Shown here: positions 1 to 10,797 of the stretch, one piece after another | Position numbering within the stretch: position 1 is the stretch's first letter | How the letters are laid out: every line of letters starts with the position of its first letter | NCBI GenBank assembly: GCA_905221605.1 | Contig: CAJNDS010002313.1 | Coordinates: forward strand, 443,001-507,000 | Source: Symbiodinium natans | Taxonomy: Eukaryota > Sar > Dinophyceae > Suessiales > Symbiodiniaceae | Direction of reading: 5' to 3' | DNA length: 64,000 bases | Position numbers and translations under genes: made by a program | The notes under the pieces: model-generated | What the model was told of the DNA's origin: nothing | The model's input: only the letters and a program-made list of their open reading frames with translations | Databases searched by the model: none

Positions 1-132
1 TGTGTAGGTATGTGGGTGTGTAGGTGTGTAGGTATTGTGTAGGTATGTAGGTGTGTAGGTGCGTAGGTGTGTGTATGTGTGTGTAGGTGTGTAGGTGTCG
101 TGTGCATGTGGGTGTGTACATGCGCGCGCGCG
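1..132 (+). repeat. TG-rich minisatellite (TGTGTAGG-like)
   Basis: Degenerate tandem units of TGTGTAGG/TGTGTGGG run from the window edge to about 120, ending in a short GCGCGCGC stretch at 121-132. It probably continues beyond the window. Confidence 0.8.
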
Positions 133-814
133 CTCTGGCGCGCTGGTAATCATTGGCAACTATCTACTCTCAGCCTTCATCGCCTGCACTTTTGACCGTA
201 CGGTGGCTCTGACAAAACCATCTGTGTCCTGCCCAGGCCAGCCCACATGCAGAGACACGGGAAACTGAACACATTTCCGACATGTTGAACTGAGCTCCTT
301 GCGCAGAGCTCGAGCTAGCTAGCTGGCAAGCAAATATGCATGCATGATTTTGACCAGGACCAGCCTAAGCGAAGGAAAAAGGCATCCCACATCCCATCGG
401 CCTTCAGAGGAAAGCGTCGTCCTCCTTGACGACGTCGAATCGAGCAGAGGCGGCTTCTATAAGGGTACATCCCGGCCTTTAGAGGGGCTGAGGAACTCAG
501 CTCCAATCTTCACGTTGGGGCTTTTGATCACGAGGCCCTAAACCGCTATAAAGCTTAAATCGTGGGTGAGTCAGCTCCTTGTAGGCGGGTGGCAAACCCA
601 CCCTAGTCCCAGCATGGAGTGCAGGACAGGGCCCTTCTTATAAAGACGGGTGGAGCACGCATGTGCCAAGCCCGCATCCCCCTGCCTCCTCAACAGGGTC
701 ATGGTGCCAGCTGACGCAAAGAGTCTGGCTCCAAAAAGGGGAGGGGGCGGTGCTTGTGTCAGTGTCGCCGGCGTAACATCGTGGGCCTATAACCCAGATC
801 ATCATTCACCGCCA
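133..814. other. No clear gene
   Basis: Mixed-composition DNA. A frame at 396-470 on the plus strand reads as a plausible acidic peptide (SEESVVLLDDVES), but I see no convincing splice borders. No repeat or RNA gene is evident. Confidence 0.4.
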
Positions 815-927
815 GCAGGTGGAGACCAGGATCCAGGACATCAACGCGTACTATTCGAAGATGATCGAGGAGGCAGCGAGAATGCTTCTGCCATGCCAGC
901 CCCTGAACACTAAACCCTGCCTCCTAG
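815..927 (+). CDS. Candidate internal exon, helical peptide
   Basis: An acceptor-like CCGCCAG precedes 815 and a donor-like AG|GTAGGA follows 927. The frame between them reads QVETRIQDINAYYSKMIEEA and continues with a leucine-rich end. The composition is that of an amphipathic helix or coiled coil. The parent gene is not recognised and neighbouring exons were not identified. The call rests on two good splice-like borders and an uninterrupted frame. Confidence 0.45.
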
Positions 928-1995
928 GTAGGATTACGGGGGCCTGGCAACCCATCTCAACCCTCTTCTGGCTCTCTTAAACAGGGACCTTGTTGAGAGG
1001 GTCTTTCTCCCCGGGGGTCCCCCTAACCCTATCCCCTGCCTTGGATCTTCTCCAGACTTGCACTCCAGAGCTAGACGTGGTGGTTGCCACAGGCCGCACG
1101 GACCTTTCCCGACACCGGACTCGGCGACGGGCCTGAAGCCCAGAGCCAGCGCAGTACGTAGAGCACAGAGAATTTCTGTGTTCGCGGATGTTACAGTTGT
1201 TCGCTGGGGGTGTTTCAGTATCTTGGGTGCGGGTCTTTAGGAGCTCTGGCAAAGATGTTTCTCAAGGGTCAGGATGGGCTTCAAAGTTTGGCGCCTAGCT
1301 GGGGTGTTTGGGTTTGCAGCCACAGTTCGGCAACCCGAAAGCCTAAAGCTCTCCCGAACACGCTTGAACCTTGGCTCCCCTTGTGCACGCCTCCCAGGCC
1401 GGATGGAAAAGATGGCGTGGCCCTCGTTCGCTTTGTGGGCGGGTCCAAAACACTTTCTGTGGTGCGGTGCTCGTTTGGTTCAAGGAGTCCCAATGCGCTC
1501 CACGAATTCGCAGTTGCCTAGCTGTTTCAGGGTGGAAAGTCTAAGTTTGATCATGCAGCAGCACTTTGCCACCTTCATCGATTCATCAGGAGGTCTTCCG
1601 TCAAAGAAACTTGGAGGAGTTCGGGTGAAGGGTGGTGAATTGTCCACGTAGGCCCATACTGAAGAGCCGATTGAATCTGAAATCCTTCATTAGAACAGAT
1701 CCCTGCTTGAACTCCCTTTTCCCAACATCTTGACCAGTAGACCGACCTAAGCCCGAACCTGCTTTTTCCATCCGCAAGTCACCTCAGTCCCTTCCGCTGA
1801 GGCGAGGCCGGCGGACTTTCTCGACTTCTGGTGTCGGCCCCAGTGCCACGAATCCATTTTCATATAGATGTGCCGCTCGGGCACGGGCACAGTATGCACG
1901 GTTTCTGATGCTGGGCCTCAGTGGCTTCAGGTGATTTTCGTGTCCATGCCAGTGCGTTCTTGCCTTGACTCTGACTCTTGTTTTTTGTTTTTTTT

Positions 1996-2041
<46 letters not shown>

Positions 2042-2223
2042 TCTCCCTCTCTCTCATTCTTCCTTTCCCTGCTCGCGCGCGCGCGCACTCTCTGTTCCGA
2101 GCACCCACAATCCCAACCTTTACATATGTAAGTTTGTACTTATGTGTCGTTTAGGCCCTCAAGGCTTTGCGGGCGTTCACGACTGGACTGTTTGCCCCAT
2201 GGACAACTGAACCACAAATTAGT
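928..2223. other. Intergenic or intronic DNA with a TC microsatellite
   Basis: Several short open frames lie between 1030 and 1650, for example one at 1533-1650 starting after CTGTTTCAG, but frames compete on both strands and none is convincing. The 1981-2087 microsatellite is listed separately. Confidence 0.35.
1981..2087 (+). repeat. T-run, (CT)n and (CG)n microsatellite
   Basis: A T-rich run with few interruptions is followed by about 25 CT units, a less regular CTCTCCC stretch and a short CGCGCGCG block. Open frames across it (SLSLSL or REREREK) are low-complexity artefacts. Confidence 0.9.
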
Positions 2224-2261
2224 CCCTAAACCCTAAACCCTAAACCCTAAACCCTAAACCC
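2224..2261 (+). repeat. Interstitial telomeric array, CCCTAAA
   Basis: Five perfect CCCTAAA units plus a partial unit. Confidence 0.95.
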
Positions 2262-2431
2262 AATGTGCTGGGCTGGTCCCTTGCATGGATCGCGCGCGGC
2301 CCTCCATGCAGCAGAAACCCTTTTGCCCTACTGCACTCTGGGCGAGGCCATTCTCCTGACCTTGACTGCACTTCTGGTGGTCGCGCTGACCTTGGATGCA
2401 CCCCGGAGCCCTCAGGGCGCTTTGGGCTTGC

Positions 2432-2530
2432 GGGTTTAGGGTTTAGGGGTTTGGGGGTTTAGGGTTTAGGGTTTAGGGGTTTAGGGGTTTAGGGTTCAGG
2501 GTTTAGGTTTAGGGGTTTAGGGTTTAGGGG
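2432..2530 (+). repeat. Interstitial telomeric array, TTTAGGG with variants
   Basis: About 13 units of TTTAGGG mixed with TTTAGGGG and TTTGGGGG. It lies 200 bp from the opposite-orientation array at 2224. A frame with a membrane-helix-like stretch (LLPYCTLGEAILLTLTALL, about 2330-2388) runs up to its left edge. Confidence 0.9.
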
Positions 2531-2666
2531 TCGAGTTGCTCTCTGCCTTTTGCTTTATCGATGGTGTCGCGGCTAATCTCGCGACCCCCTACGTATATTT
2601 GTGGCTGATAGGCGGCCTTATAGGCCCTGTACACCATGCTACACCCTGGGCATTGGCCCCGTGCAG

Positions 2667-2731
2667 CGTGGCCAATCTCGCTTCAGCTGCAAGAAAGAAT
2701 CAGATCAGCCCTGTTGGAGTAAAAGCATCAA
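2667..2731 (+). CDS. Candidate 65-nt exon, Cys/Lys-rich
   Basis: An acceptor GTGCAG lies at 2661-2666 and a strong donor GTACGT follows 2731. The frame reads RGQSRFSCKKESDQPCWSKS. The small size fits the short exons seen elsewhere in the window. The parent gene is unknown. Confidence 0.45.
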
Positions 2732-2967
2732 GTACGTACTTCCCTCCCTCGTCAACCCTCCTCCAACCCTCCGAGGTCCTCATCGTCATCATCCTGCACC
2801 TGACCTGGGTGTGCTTTCACCAGCTTGACTTGGATTTTACCTGCTTTTTGTGGTGGGACTGGGGCTTTGCGATTAGAGGCTGGAGGGTTTGCGCGCATCG
2901 ATGCTGGCCCCGAGCGACATACGCCCTCTCAATCTCTTTGACATTAGTGCAGGTATGTAGGTGCTTC

Positions 2968-3005
2968 CCCTAAACCCTAAACCCTCAACCCATAACCCTA
3001 AACCC
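2968..3005 (+). repeat. Short degenerate CCCTAAA array
   Basis: CCCTAAACCCTAAACCC followed by mutated units (CCCTCAACCCATAACCC). Confidence 0.85.
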
Positions 3006-3262
3006 AACCAAGCGTGCTCTCGCATGGATGTGCGTGGAAAGTCGTGGTCTGGTAGGTTCTTGTGTGCGATTTTCCGACAGGCATCCGGCATGCTGCCCAC
3101 AGACAATAGATTGGGGGGACCCGAAAGCCCAACCTCCACACCGGTCCCAAGAGCACCATTGCAGCACCACCCCCGAGGTTTTTAATGAGGCGCCGGAACA
3201 CCAAGCACGAGACGTCAGGAACTAAGAGTGCCACAACACCGAAGTGGTCTGGACCTTGGCAG

Positions 3263-3421
3263 CCACCACACATGTTCAGATTCCTGAATTAAACACCCCT
3301 GAAAGCTTGGTCCTACGGGCCCCGGATGAAACCCAATGGACCCCGGTAGCCGCGAACCAACTCCAACATATTTACTTGTTTGCTTGGCCGCTGCCTGCTG
3401 GGGCTAAGCTCAGCGCAGATG
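3263..3421 (+). CDS. Candidate 159-nt exon, unknown protein
   Basis: The acceptor CTTGGCAG ends at 3262 and a donor GTATGA starts at 3422. About 53 codons are open. The peptide contains VQIPELNTPESLVLRAPDE and later IYLFAWPLPAGAKLSAD, which suggests alternating strand-like segments. A short TTTAGGG stretch (3458-3479) follows in what would be the intron. No family is recognised. Confidence 0.45.
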
Positions 3422-3598
3422 GTATGATGGCCGAGACTCGGCTTTTCTAGGGCCTAGGGCTAAGAGGGTTTAGGGTTTATGAAACATGGGCAGACTGTCT
3501 TGGGTTGACTTTTCCCGAAATGCCTTTCCAGAGCGCCCAGGATCTACGACGAATCTACGAGGTTTCGGAAGTTTTCGAAATGTAGGGCTTGGGAGCAG

Positions 3599-3831
3599 GA
3601 AACAAGCTGCCCTGTCTGAGGCCGGTAACGGCCTTCACCGGGAATGAGCAGATTGTGATTGGCAGCCGCTTGATCCTGCTGTCAGAGTACAGTCGAGGGC
3701 AGCATACTTTCGGTTGCTTAAGCTATGCCCGTGCGAAGCTTGCAAGTATGTATAAGTCACTGGCAAGGCATTTGGGGAGGGAGCAACAGAGAGGCTTTGT
3801 CAAGGTTGAGTGCGCCGGAATTCTCTTGTGA
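3599..3831 (+). CDS. Candidate terminal exon, basic protein of unknown function
   Basis: The frame is open from an acceptor-like GGGAGCAG (ending 3598) to a TGA at 3829-3831, about 77 codons. Segments include NEQIVIGSRLILLSEYS and a basic stretch with SLARHLGREQQRG. It may be the last exon of the gene that includes 3263-3421, but joining phases were not established. The family is not recognised. Confidence 0.4.
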
Positions 3832-4391
3832 TGTGCCTTGAAGCCTTTAGAATTGCACGTGACGATGCAACTCACCATTACGTCGGTCAAGGGGTTCGGA
3901 CCATGAGAGAGAAGCGAGCTAAGTGAGGGACCACCCAGGTCCAGTGCCAGCGAACCAGAACGCGGGCAAAGAGCAGGCCGGCGTCAGGCATTGCAAACGA
4001 ACCTGAATTGTTTTATCAGTAAGCGGCTATTCGGGAAAACCCTCCTGCAAACCCGAAACATGCAAAGCTTAGTGCCGTAGTATTGCCATATGAGAACGAA
4101 TAACGAAATGCTCGGCTACAGGGCGTGATTGGCGGGGCCGCCGTCACTGTGCTGGCTCCCGAGCTGTCCGTCGGGTTTGGCATCGATGCTTAGGATGTTT
4201 CGAGGGCGTTAAGGTCCTTTAAGCTGTTGTCTGGGCAGCGCTATAAGGCTATAAGCCTCTGAGATGACCAGCGTCACTCACGTGAGTTGAGTTGCGTTGT
4301 TGTTTCGACTTCATCATGTGCCCTGAAGTTAAAGCTGTTTTGCGAGTCCTCACGGCCCCCGAGAGAGTCGAAAGTGTTCTTAAACCGGGTA
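3832..4391. other. No clear gene
   Basis: Mixed sequence. One short open frame at about 3838-3930 reads plausibly, but it has no supporting borders. It leads into the large telomeric array at 4392. Confidence 0.35.
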
Positions 4392-4590
4392 CCCTAAACC
4401 CTACACCCTAAACACTGAACCCTAAACCCTAAACCCTAAACCCTAAACCCTAAACCCTAAACCCTAAACCCTAAACCCTAAACCCTAAACCCTAATACCC
4501 TAAACCCTAAACCCTAAACCCTAAACCCTAAACCCTAAACCCTAAACCCTAAACCCTAAACCCTAAACCCTAAACCCTAAACCCTAAACC
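4392..4590 (+). repeat. Large CCCTAAA telomeric array
   Basis: About 28 units, nearly perfect, with a few variants at the left edge (CCCTACACCCTAAACACTGAA) and one CCCTAATA unit in the middle. It is among the longest arrays in the window. Confidence 0.97.
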
Positions 4591-4710
4591 GAAAGCTTCT
4601 GTCCTAAGGGCCGCGCCGACGAAAGCACGCTCTGAGGTGGCGACCTCCTGAAGGGAGCCGCTCCCTCCACCCTCCCAATGCTGGGGGGCTGTAAGTCATA
4701 GGTGGTTGGG

Positions 4711-4883
4711 GTTTAGGGTTTGGGGTTTAGGGTTTAGGGTTTAGGGTTTAGGGTTTTAGGGTTTTAGGGTTTTAGGGTTTTAGGGTTTTAGGGTTTTAGG
4801 GTTTTAGGGTTTTAGGGTTTTAGGGTTTTAGGGTTTTAGGGTTTTAGGGTTTAAGGTTTTAGGGTTTTAGGGTTTTAGGGTTT
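4711..4883 (+). repeat. Telomeric array switching from TTTAGGG to TTTTAGGG
   Basis: The array starts with four or five TTTAGGG units, then changes to about 16 units of the 8-bp form TTTTAGGG. It faces the CCCTAAA array at 4392-4590 across a 120-bp spacer, so the two form a large inverted pair. Confidence 0.95.
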
Positions 4884-4894
4884 ACCAAACGTAA

Positions 4895-5051
4895 ATAGGC
4901 TGAGAAGGAGAAGGAGAAGGAGAAGGAGCAGGAGAAAGAAGTAGAAGGAGAAGAAGCAGGAGAAGAGGAAGATCAAGAAGAAGAAGAAGAAGAAGAAGAA
5001 GAAGAAGAAGAAGAATAAGAAGAAGAAGAAGAAGAAGAACAAGAAGAGAGA
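4895..5051 (+). repeat. Purine-rich GAA/GGAGAA microsatellite
   Basis: GAGAAG and AAGAAG units on the plus strand. Open frames on the minus strand (poly-Leu or poly-Phe) come from this repeat. Confidence 0.9.
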
Positions 5052-5669
5052 GAACCGTGAGACTAGCGACTGAGTGATCATGAGAAGACTGAAGTACAAG
5101 TGACTCTAAGTCACGTTGTCCTTGTACTACGCCGCCTAAACCTCGAACATCTGCATAGGCTTCGGGATCGTTTGTAATTCCGCACATACTCCACCGGAGA
5201 GCATTCAGGTTAGGGTTTGCAGGGCACTGTTGTCTCCCGGCATGGTTCTGGGGACTTTGGCGCTGTGATCTCGGGGTCTGTGGTAGCATATACAGACCCA
5301 GTGTGCGCCTTCGCCCTCTAGGACAGCTAAGCCCGCCCTCGGTCCTGATGCGGATTGCGGGCTGGGGGTGATGATACAGATCCCTACGAAGGCCCCACCA
5401 GCCGACCCTGCTAGCTCGAAAGGCGTACAGATTCAGGGTTTGCAGGGCTTTCAGGGTTGGAGGGTTGACTGATTCAGGGTCTAGCATGCTAGAGGGCTCG
5501 GATGTAAGTACGAAGTACGAAGGCTTGGGGGGTTCGCTGTAGCTCGAGGAGTAGCGCTTTGGGCCGCGGTTTGCCGTCAAACTGTGGTGGGCTCCGAGGG
5601 TTGAGTTAGTGTGGGGCATTGTCTACACTGAAACACAGGGATTTGGAGCGAGGGCGAACCTGAGTGCAG

Positions 5670-5819
5670 CGGGCACGTCAGGAACATGGGCTCGATTTCT
5701 ACCAGGTGCTTACAAGCAGACACCTCGGCGAGCCACCACCGCCAAGCGGTGGCATTCTTATCGATGTGGGCAACCGCTCCTCCGTCCCCAGATCGCTGCC
5801 TCAGAGAAACCTGAACGAT
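5670..5819 (+). CDS. Candidate 150-nt exon, unknown protein
   Basis: The acceptor GAGTGCAG ends at 5669 and a strong donor GTAAGC starts at 5820. Exactly 50 codons are open, starting RARQEHGLDFYQVLTSRHLG, then a short PPPP turn and GGILIDVGNRSS. This is one of the better single-exon calls because both borders are canonical. A later open segment ending in TGA at 6099-6101 may belong to the same gene. The function is unknown. Confidence 0.5.
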
Positions 5820-7220
5820 GTAAGCTCTGTTGAAACGCGGACCTGTATGGTTGGGGGTCCCATAGTCACATCACCTCCAGTCATCATAATGATCACATCT
5901 CAGCCCACAGGCCTTCAGGATTGCGCACGGGTTAGTCGGTTAGTGGTTGCCAAAGGCTCCCGGAATAGGCTATGGGAAGTGTGCAGCCGGCACTCGCCTC
6001 ATAAAACGCACTTTGTTGTCGTAAGGAAGTCCAGGAGAAAAGAGTTCGGGTTGTTCGATAGTGGCGAGCGGAATCTGGGGTGCAGAGCCAGCGGTCACTG
6101 ACACGAACTCCATGTCGTGGAGATTTTCGCGTGCGCCTCCCCTTGGGTCCACAAAACCTCAGCCCTCAAGGGTCCCCAAGGACTCCCGGGACTACGATGA
6201 ATTCCCAAAAGCCCCCAAAGCAAGCGCCTAAAGGGTCCATCTCCTCTACAATACAGGGGCTGCGAAGCATGCTGGCACCCTAACGCCCCCCCCACCATCG
6301 TTCTTGAGACATCTCCTGAAACAAAAATCCCTGGCGGGAGTGGCGCACTCTTGCCGCCTTCGCAGATGCGAGGCGAGGGTTAACTTTAGGTTCCAGGTTT
6401 ATGTCTTACGTCTTACGTGGCCACAGAGACCATGATTCATGCAGTCTGTAAGCAGCGAGCTTGCAGCAACTGCGGGACGTGGGTGCCACAGGAGGTTTCT
6501 GAACGAGGGGGGGTGACGCTTGGTGTTCTGGGGGAGCATGTATTTAACCTTTGCGGTCTTCAGTCTACGTCAGAGTTTTGGCGGACATGGCCTGACTAAA
6601 GGCTCTTCAACGCTGCTGCTGATACACCTGTGGGGCCTACAGGATGTAGGAGGACATACATAGAATATCTTTCAGAAAGGCATGCCATTCTGTTGGAAAC
6701 CTCTTTGTGGCTGTGCTTGACGGCAAGTGCGCCGCAAGTGCGCACAGCCACGGCACCGAGTTAGGTGCTTCCCAGAAGTCCCGACAACGCGATCTTCGGG
6801 TGCACGGTCTCTGGGTTGGACCTAGTCAAAACATGTCAAAACACCTGTCTGTCGACATAGACAAACTCCACCGTCTGAGACAACCAACAGACATTGCACC
6901 TCTCCCTGGCTGCAAAGCCATGTCTATGTCTATAAAATATTCTATGGGACTTCCGAGAGCATCGCAAAAAATGTCAATGCATGCAGAGTTGGTTTTTTGA
7001 GGAGCTATGGTTGGCTTCCTTACGCCTTAGGTCCTTTGCATGTCCTTGCCTGTACTGGCGGGGCGGTTGAGAACTTCATGGCGTGGCTTAGGGCTCGTGT
7101 TCTGTTTGGTTGAGTCTCTCCTGTTAGTGTCCTCTTACGCATGTCGGCTTCTGCCCAGGACCAGATGGCATCCACAAGGGGAGTTTACAGAGCTCCTAAG
7201 CCCTCAATAGAACCCCGCAG
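5820..7220. other. No clear gene apart from a possible terminal exon
   Basis: A frame at about 5988-6101 (contains KTHFVVVRKSRRKEFGLFDS) ends in TGA and could be a last exon after an intron from 5820. The remainder, 6100-7220, has only short competing frames and no repeats that I could recognise. Confidence 0.3.
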
Positions 7221-7332
7221 GCATCATTCTCCGATGGAGCTTTTCTGACAACCCAGGCGAAGCACCTCGAGTGAACCCGGGCACCCCTGTGCATGTCAGC
7301 CCTCGGATCATGATCTCCTGGCAGCCCATCCA
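7221..7332 (+). CDS. Candidate exon abutting a telomeric array
   Basis: The acceptor ACCCCGCAG ends at 7220. The frame reads IILRWSFSDNPGEAPRVNPG, then VHVSPRIMISWQPIHP, and runs directly into CCCTAAA units at 7333. The proline-flanked strand pattern is vaguely like a beta-sandwich repeat such as fibronectin type III, but this is only an impression. The real exon end may lie before 7320. Confidence 0.4.
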
Positions 7333-7407
7333 CCCTAAACCCTAAACCCTAAACCCTAAACCCTTAACCCTAAACCCTAAACCCTAAACCCTAAACCCTA
7401 AACCCCC
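7333..7407 (+). repeat. CCCTAAA telomeric array
   Basis: About ten units with one CCCTTAA variant, immediately downstream of the exon-like segment 7221-7332. Confidence 0.95.
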
Positions 7408-9820
7408 CTGAGCTCAACCCGGATCCTTCGACCCGACCGGAACCTCCGTGCCCATGCTGGGCCTAGAGTGCGCGGCGTGCAGATGGCGGAGGAGGCATTT
7501 CACTTCTGTGATTCACTTCTGTGAGTTACGTCTGACTCATAGGCCCATGATCTATGTTTTTGGAACAGTTCTCGTCAATTGCTTTCAAGGTGTGGTCGTT
7601 GAGCACATGAGAGTATAGATGTAATGAATGCAATGAGTAAGGTCAGGAAATGCGACTGAATGTCAGTGCATGCGCATTCAGGAGCTGCTTCATGCCAATG
7701 TGGTGCTGGCCTCGATGGGCACGACCTCTCTTGCCTCATGTGGTCCTCGTACTGCAAAAATCGCAATGACATGGGGCATCGTGGAGGCTGCTGTTGCCCC
7801 ACAGAAGGTTGGCTTCTGATAGACGGAGGGCCAATCGTGAATCGGGTGAGGAACCGGGTTGTGGGATTCAGCTCACGGATCATTTCGGGCATGTGACACG
7901 TCAGCCTCTAGATCGGACTCTGACTGCTGCTGGTCGCACCTTGGCCTAATTAGCCCTTGTGACAGCCCTGCAGCAGCCCCCCATTCTCAAACTGCAGCAA
8001 TGGCTACTTCAGGCCGCCTCCTCGGCTGCGAAGCCCAAGATGCAGGCAAAACAACATATCCGGCACTCTTCAGTTTGGGTACCAATCCGGAGTTGATGGC
8101 TTTTGGAGTGGTGTCGACGAACTTTATGATCTCATGTCTTACGCAGCAAACGCACCATCATGCGCTGGCGTTCGTCCCCCTTCATGCACTTGCATACACA
8201 CATCCTCATGCACGCACACGTGCACGGAGAAGAGCTGCAGCAGAGGAGGCAGCACGGGTGCTTCTCCTCTGCACACATACAATCGCATCGACCAGTCTCA
8301 TCCGACCAAAGCAACGCCTACCCTGAGCAGCGTACATGCATACGAGTACACATGCGCAGTTAAATTTAGACATGCTCATGTGCGCAGACACGCACCCCTG
8401 CACAACCCCCACTCGCACACGATTGAGTATTTATACTCCGGAGGCATGACACACATCATCACACCGGATCAGTCCGGTTTGCTCTTTCGCAACACTAGGA
8501 CCCAATTGTGTCCACCTTTTTTTGCTCGATGGGTGGGCGCTCATGCTTGACGATCTGGTGGGTTTTCTTCTCGTCCAGTGCCCTAGATTCAAGACGGCCT
8601 TTGGTTCTATCGTTGTTGGGATTTAGGGTGCGCTCGTCCGCTCCGCGAACTCTCTGGGCTTAGGAGCCCGAGGCACGTATTCAGGGCGTAGGCTTGTGAG
8701 CTTCCGGAGCACCGAAGATGCTCACGCGCTTCTTCCTTTCAATAGCCTGAACCTTGATTGAATCCCAACGTCAAAATCCCGTAATTCGTTCCTTCGCTTC
8801 CTTCGCCCTGCACTCCACTGAGAGCTCTGTCTGCTCGAGGCTGCCTCTGCAGTCGCGAAGCTCAAGGCGGGGCTGCGAAGGGTTCTGCCGCTGGCGATTC
8901 TGAGTGCAAGCTTGGAGACTTCCGGGTTCAAGGCAAGACTTTTCAATCTTATCAATGGTGTATGTATCATTTAAATCTACTATTTCAACTATATTTATCA
9001 GTTTAAGTAGGGACCGTGCGAAGTGAGGGTTCCTTTCTCTAGCAGTCAGCCAAGTCCCCCAGTTGCAAAAGGGACCTACTTCCTGACCCCTTAATGTGTG
9101 CTTGGGGAGGCCGGTCCGTCAACGGCAGCCCGCGCCAAGGTGTGGTTTTTGGTTTCGATTCCGGGCGCAGGGCCGTGTAGGGCCTAGGGTCGGTGGTGCG
9201 TAGTTTTTGGGAAGGGGTCCTGGCAGGCTTCAGCACCGAGTCGTCATGTTGCCTCCATAGCGACAAAGGGGCCAGTATCGTGGGGCGGGAGGGGGGAGCC
9301 TCCTGCCAAGTTTTCCGGAGGTCGCAGACAAGCTTCGGGGCAAGTGACAAGATGTTCTAGGGTCGTCGCAGGCCCCACGCCGTTGAGTAGGCAGGGAGTG
9401 GGTGGTGAGCATATCGGCTTTGACAGCCCCTTACTCTAAATTGTCAGCACCAGCCTGTGCAAGTGCATCGGCCTTTTTTTGGCCCTCCAAGAGGAAGGCC
9501 CATGCTGGAAGGGTGCAGGAAATTTGCGGAAACCGCATGCTAGACTTAGATAGACCAATCCCCTAGCCTATATAAAGCGTAATCTGAGAAGTGTTGATGT
9601 GACTCCTAGATGTGGGTCTTAACCTTTAGAGCTTTAGAGTTGTGAACAGTGATGCAGGCCCTCCTCGGTTTCACGCTCGGTTTGCCAAAAACACTGCCGA
9701 CACGTGGGCTTACGAACTAGCGTAAGTAGAGATTCCCTTATGGTAAGGAGCCCCCGCCCCCCCCGCCCTAATTCGGAAACCCCCACATGTGAGGGCTTCG
9801 GGACATGAAGGGGACGCCAG
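7408..9820. other. Long stretch without a confident gene
   Basis: Many short frames on both strands. Between 8130 and 8420 the DNA is rich in CACACA/GCATGC-like motifs, giving His/Cys-rich frames in both directions that I do not trust. 9039-9350 is open on the minus strand without clear borders. No repeat array or RNA gene is seen. Confidence 0.35.
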
Positions 9821-9895
9821 GTCCAGCCGAAGGCCAAAGCAGCAGAGGCTGTCAAGGACCTTCTTGGTCGCTCGAAGGGCAACGAGAAGATTGGA
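9821..9895 (+). CDS. Candidate 25-codon exon whose donor opens a telomeric array
   Basis: The acceptor GGACGCCAG ends at 9820. Codons read VQPKAKAAEAVKDLLGRSKG and end at 9895. The donor GTAACC at 9896 merges directly into CCCTAAA units. Length is exactly 75 nt. The Lys/Ala-rich helix is typical of GC-rich coding sequence. The gene is unknown. Confidence 0.45.
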
Positions 9896-9897
9896 GT

Positions 9898-10016
9898 AAC
9901 CCTAAACCCTAAACCCTAAACCCTAAACCCTTGCGACACGGAAAAAAAACCCTAAACCCTAAACCCTAAACCCTAGGCGGGTGGCAAAAAAAACCCTAAA
10001 CCCTAAACCCTAAACC
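9898..10016 (+). repeat. Three-part CCCTAAA array
   Basis: Three blocks of CCCTAAA separated by short inserts that each contain an A-run (AAAAAAAA). A further short array lies at 10196-10219 and a degenerate TTTAGGG-like stretch at 10095-10132. Confidence 0.9.
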
Positions 10017-10690
10017 GTCCTAAACCCAAATTGGGAGGCATGGGGGGAGGTCCTTCGCCTTAAATCTCTCCTTCAATTCCCTTCCCTTTCGGAGGGTTTT
10101 TGGGGGTTAGGGTTTTGGGTTTGGGGGTTTAGGCCTCCCATGTGATGCCCGGCGTGAGACCTGGATGCAAAAGGGTCTTCTGGAGAGCTTTACAACCCTA
10201 AACCCTAAACCCTAAACCCTCTGACCATATGAAGATCCCACTAGCAAGGCCAGGAACCCTAGAAACCCTAAACCGTCCATGCCAAACTTGTGCCAGGAGT
10301 CTCCACGGAGCCTCACCCTCGGCGCATTCTGAAATGACATGGGCTTTTTTTTTGTTATTCTTGGGCACGCCCTTTCCAGGAACTCAAGCCTCAATAGTCG
10401 GATTCTCTAGGCCCGATGTGGAAAACCTCAGAATGGAACGCGCGGGTTCAAGTTCGGGAAGTCGTCATGTAGGGCTCGGGATCTCGGATGGAGGGGGCCC
10501 CTTCCATGACAAAGGGGCATGCTGTAACATGACCACAAGTTCCAATTAAAGCCCCTGTTCTGCGGAGCCTAAAAAAGTTTGTATTTGCAATATGAAGTAC
10601 CAGGACATAAAGGGAGAGTGTAGCAGCGTCTCGGACAGAGAGGGAGCTCCCCAGCCTTACGAGGCGTCGCTCACCGGCGACTCCTTGCAG

Positions 10691-10797
10691 CTCTCATGGA
10701 CCTGGATGCGGACGCCCTCCGCAAGGCCAAATACCTCAGGGGGGGAAGGAGCCTTCGGAAAGCCCCCAAGCCTTCGACCCCTCAGTCTGAACCCTGA
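10691..10797 (+). CDS. Candidate terminal exon, Lys/Arg-rich
   Basis: The acceptor CTCCTTGCAG ends at 10690. The frame LMDLDADALRKAKYLRGGRS continues to a TGA at 10795-10797. A competing plus-strand frame and minus-strand frames overlap. The gene is unknown. Confidence 0.35.

Noticed and set aside
4392-4590. Possible true chromosome end
   Set aside because: Unique sequence continues on both sides, so it is an interstitial array.
4875-5619. Minus ORF of 245 codons ending in poly-Leu
   Set aside because: The C-terminal third is a GAA microsatellite read backwards, and the rest lacks a recognisable domain or borders.
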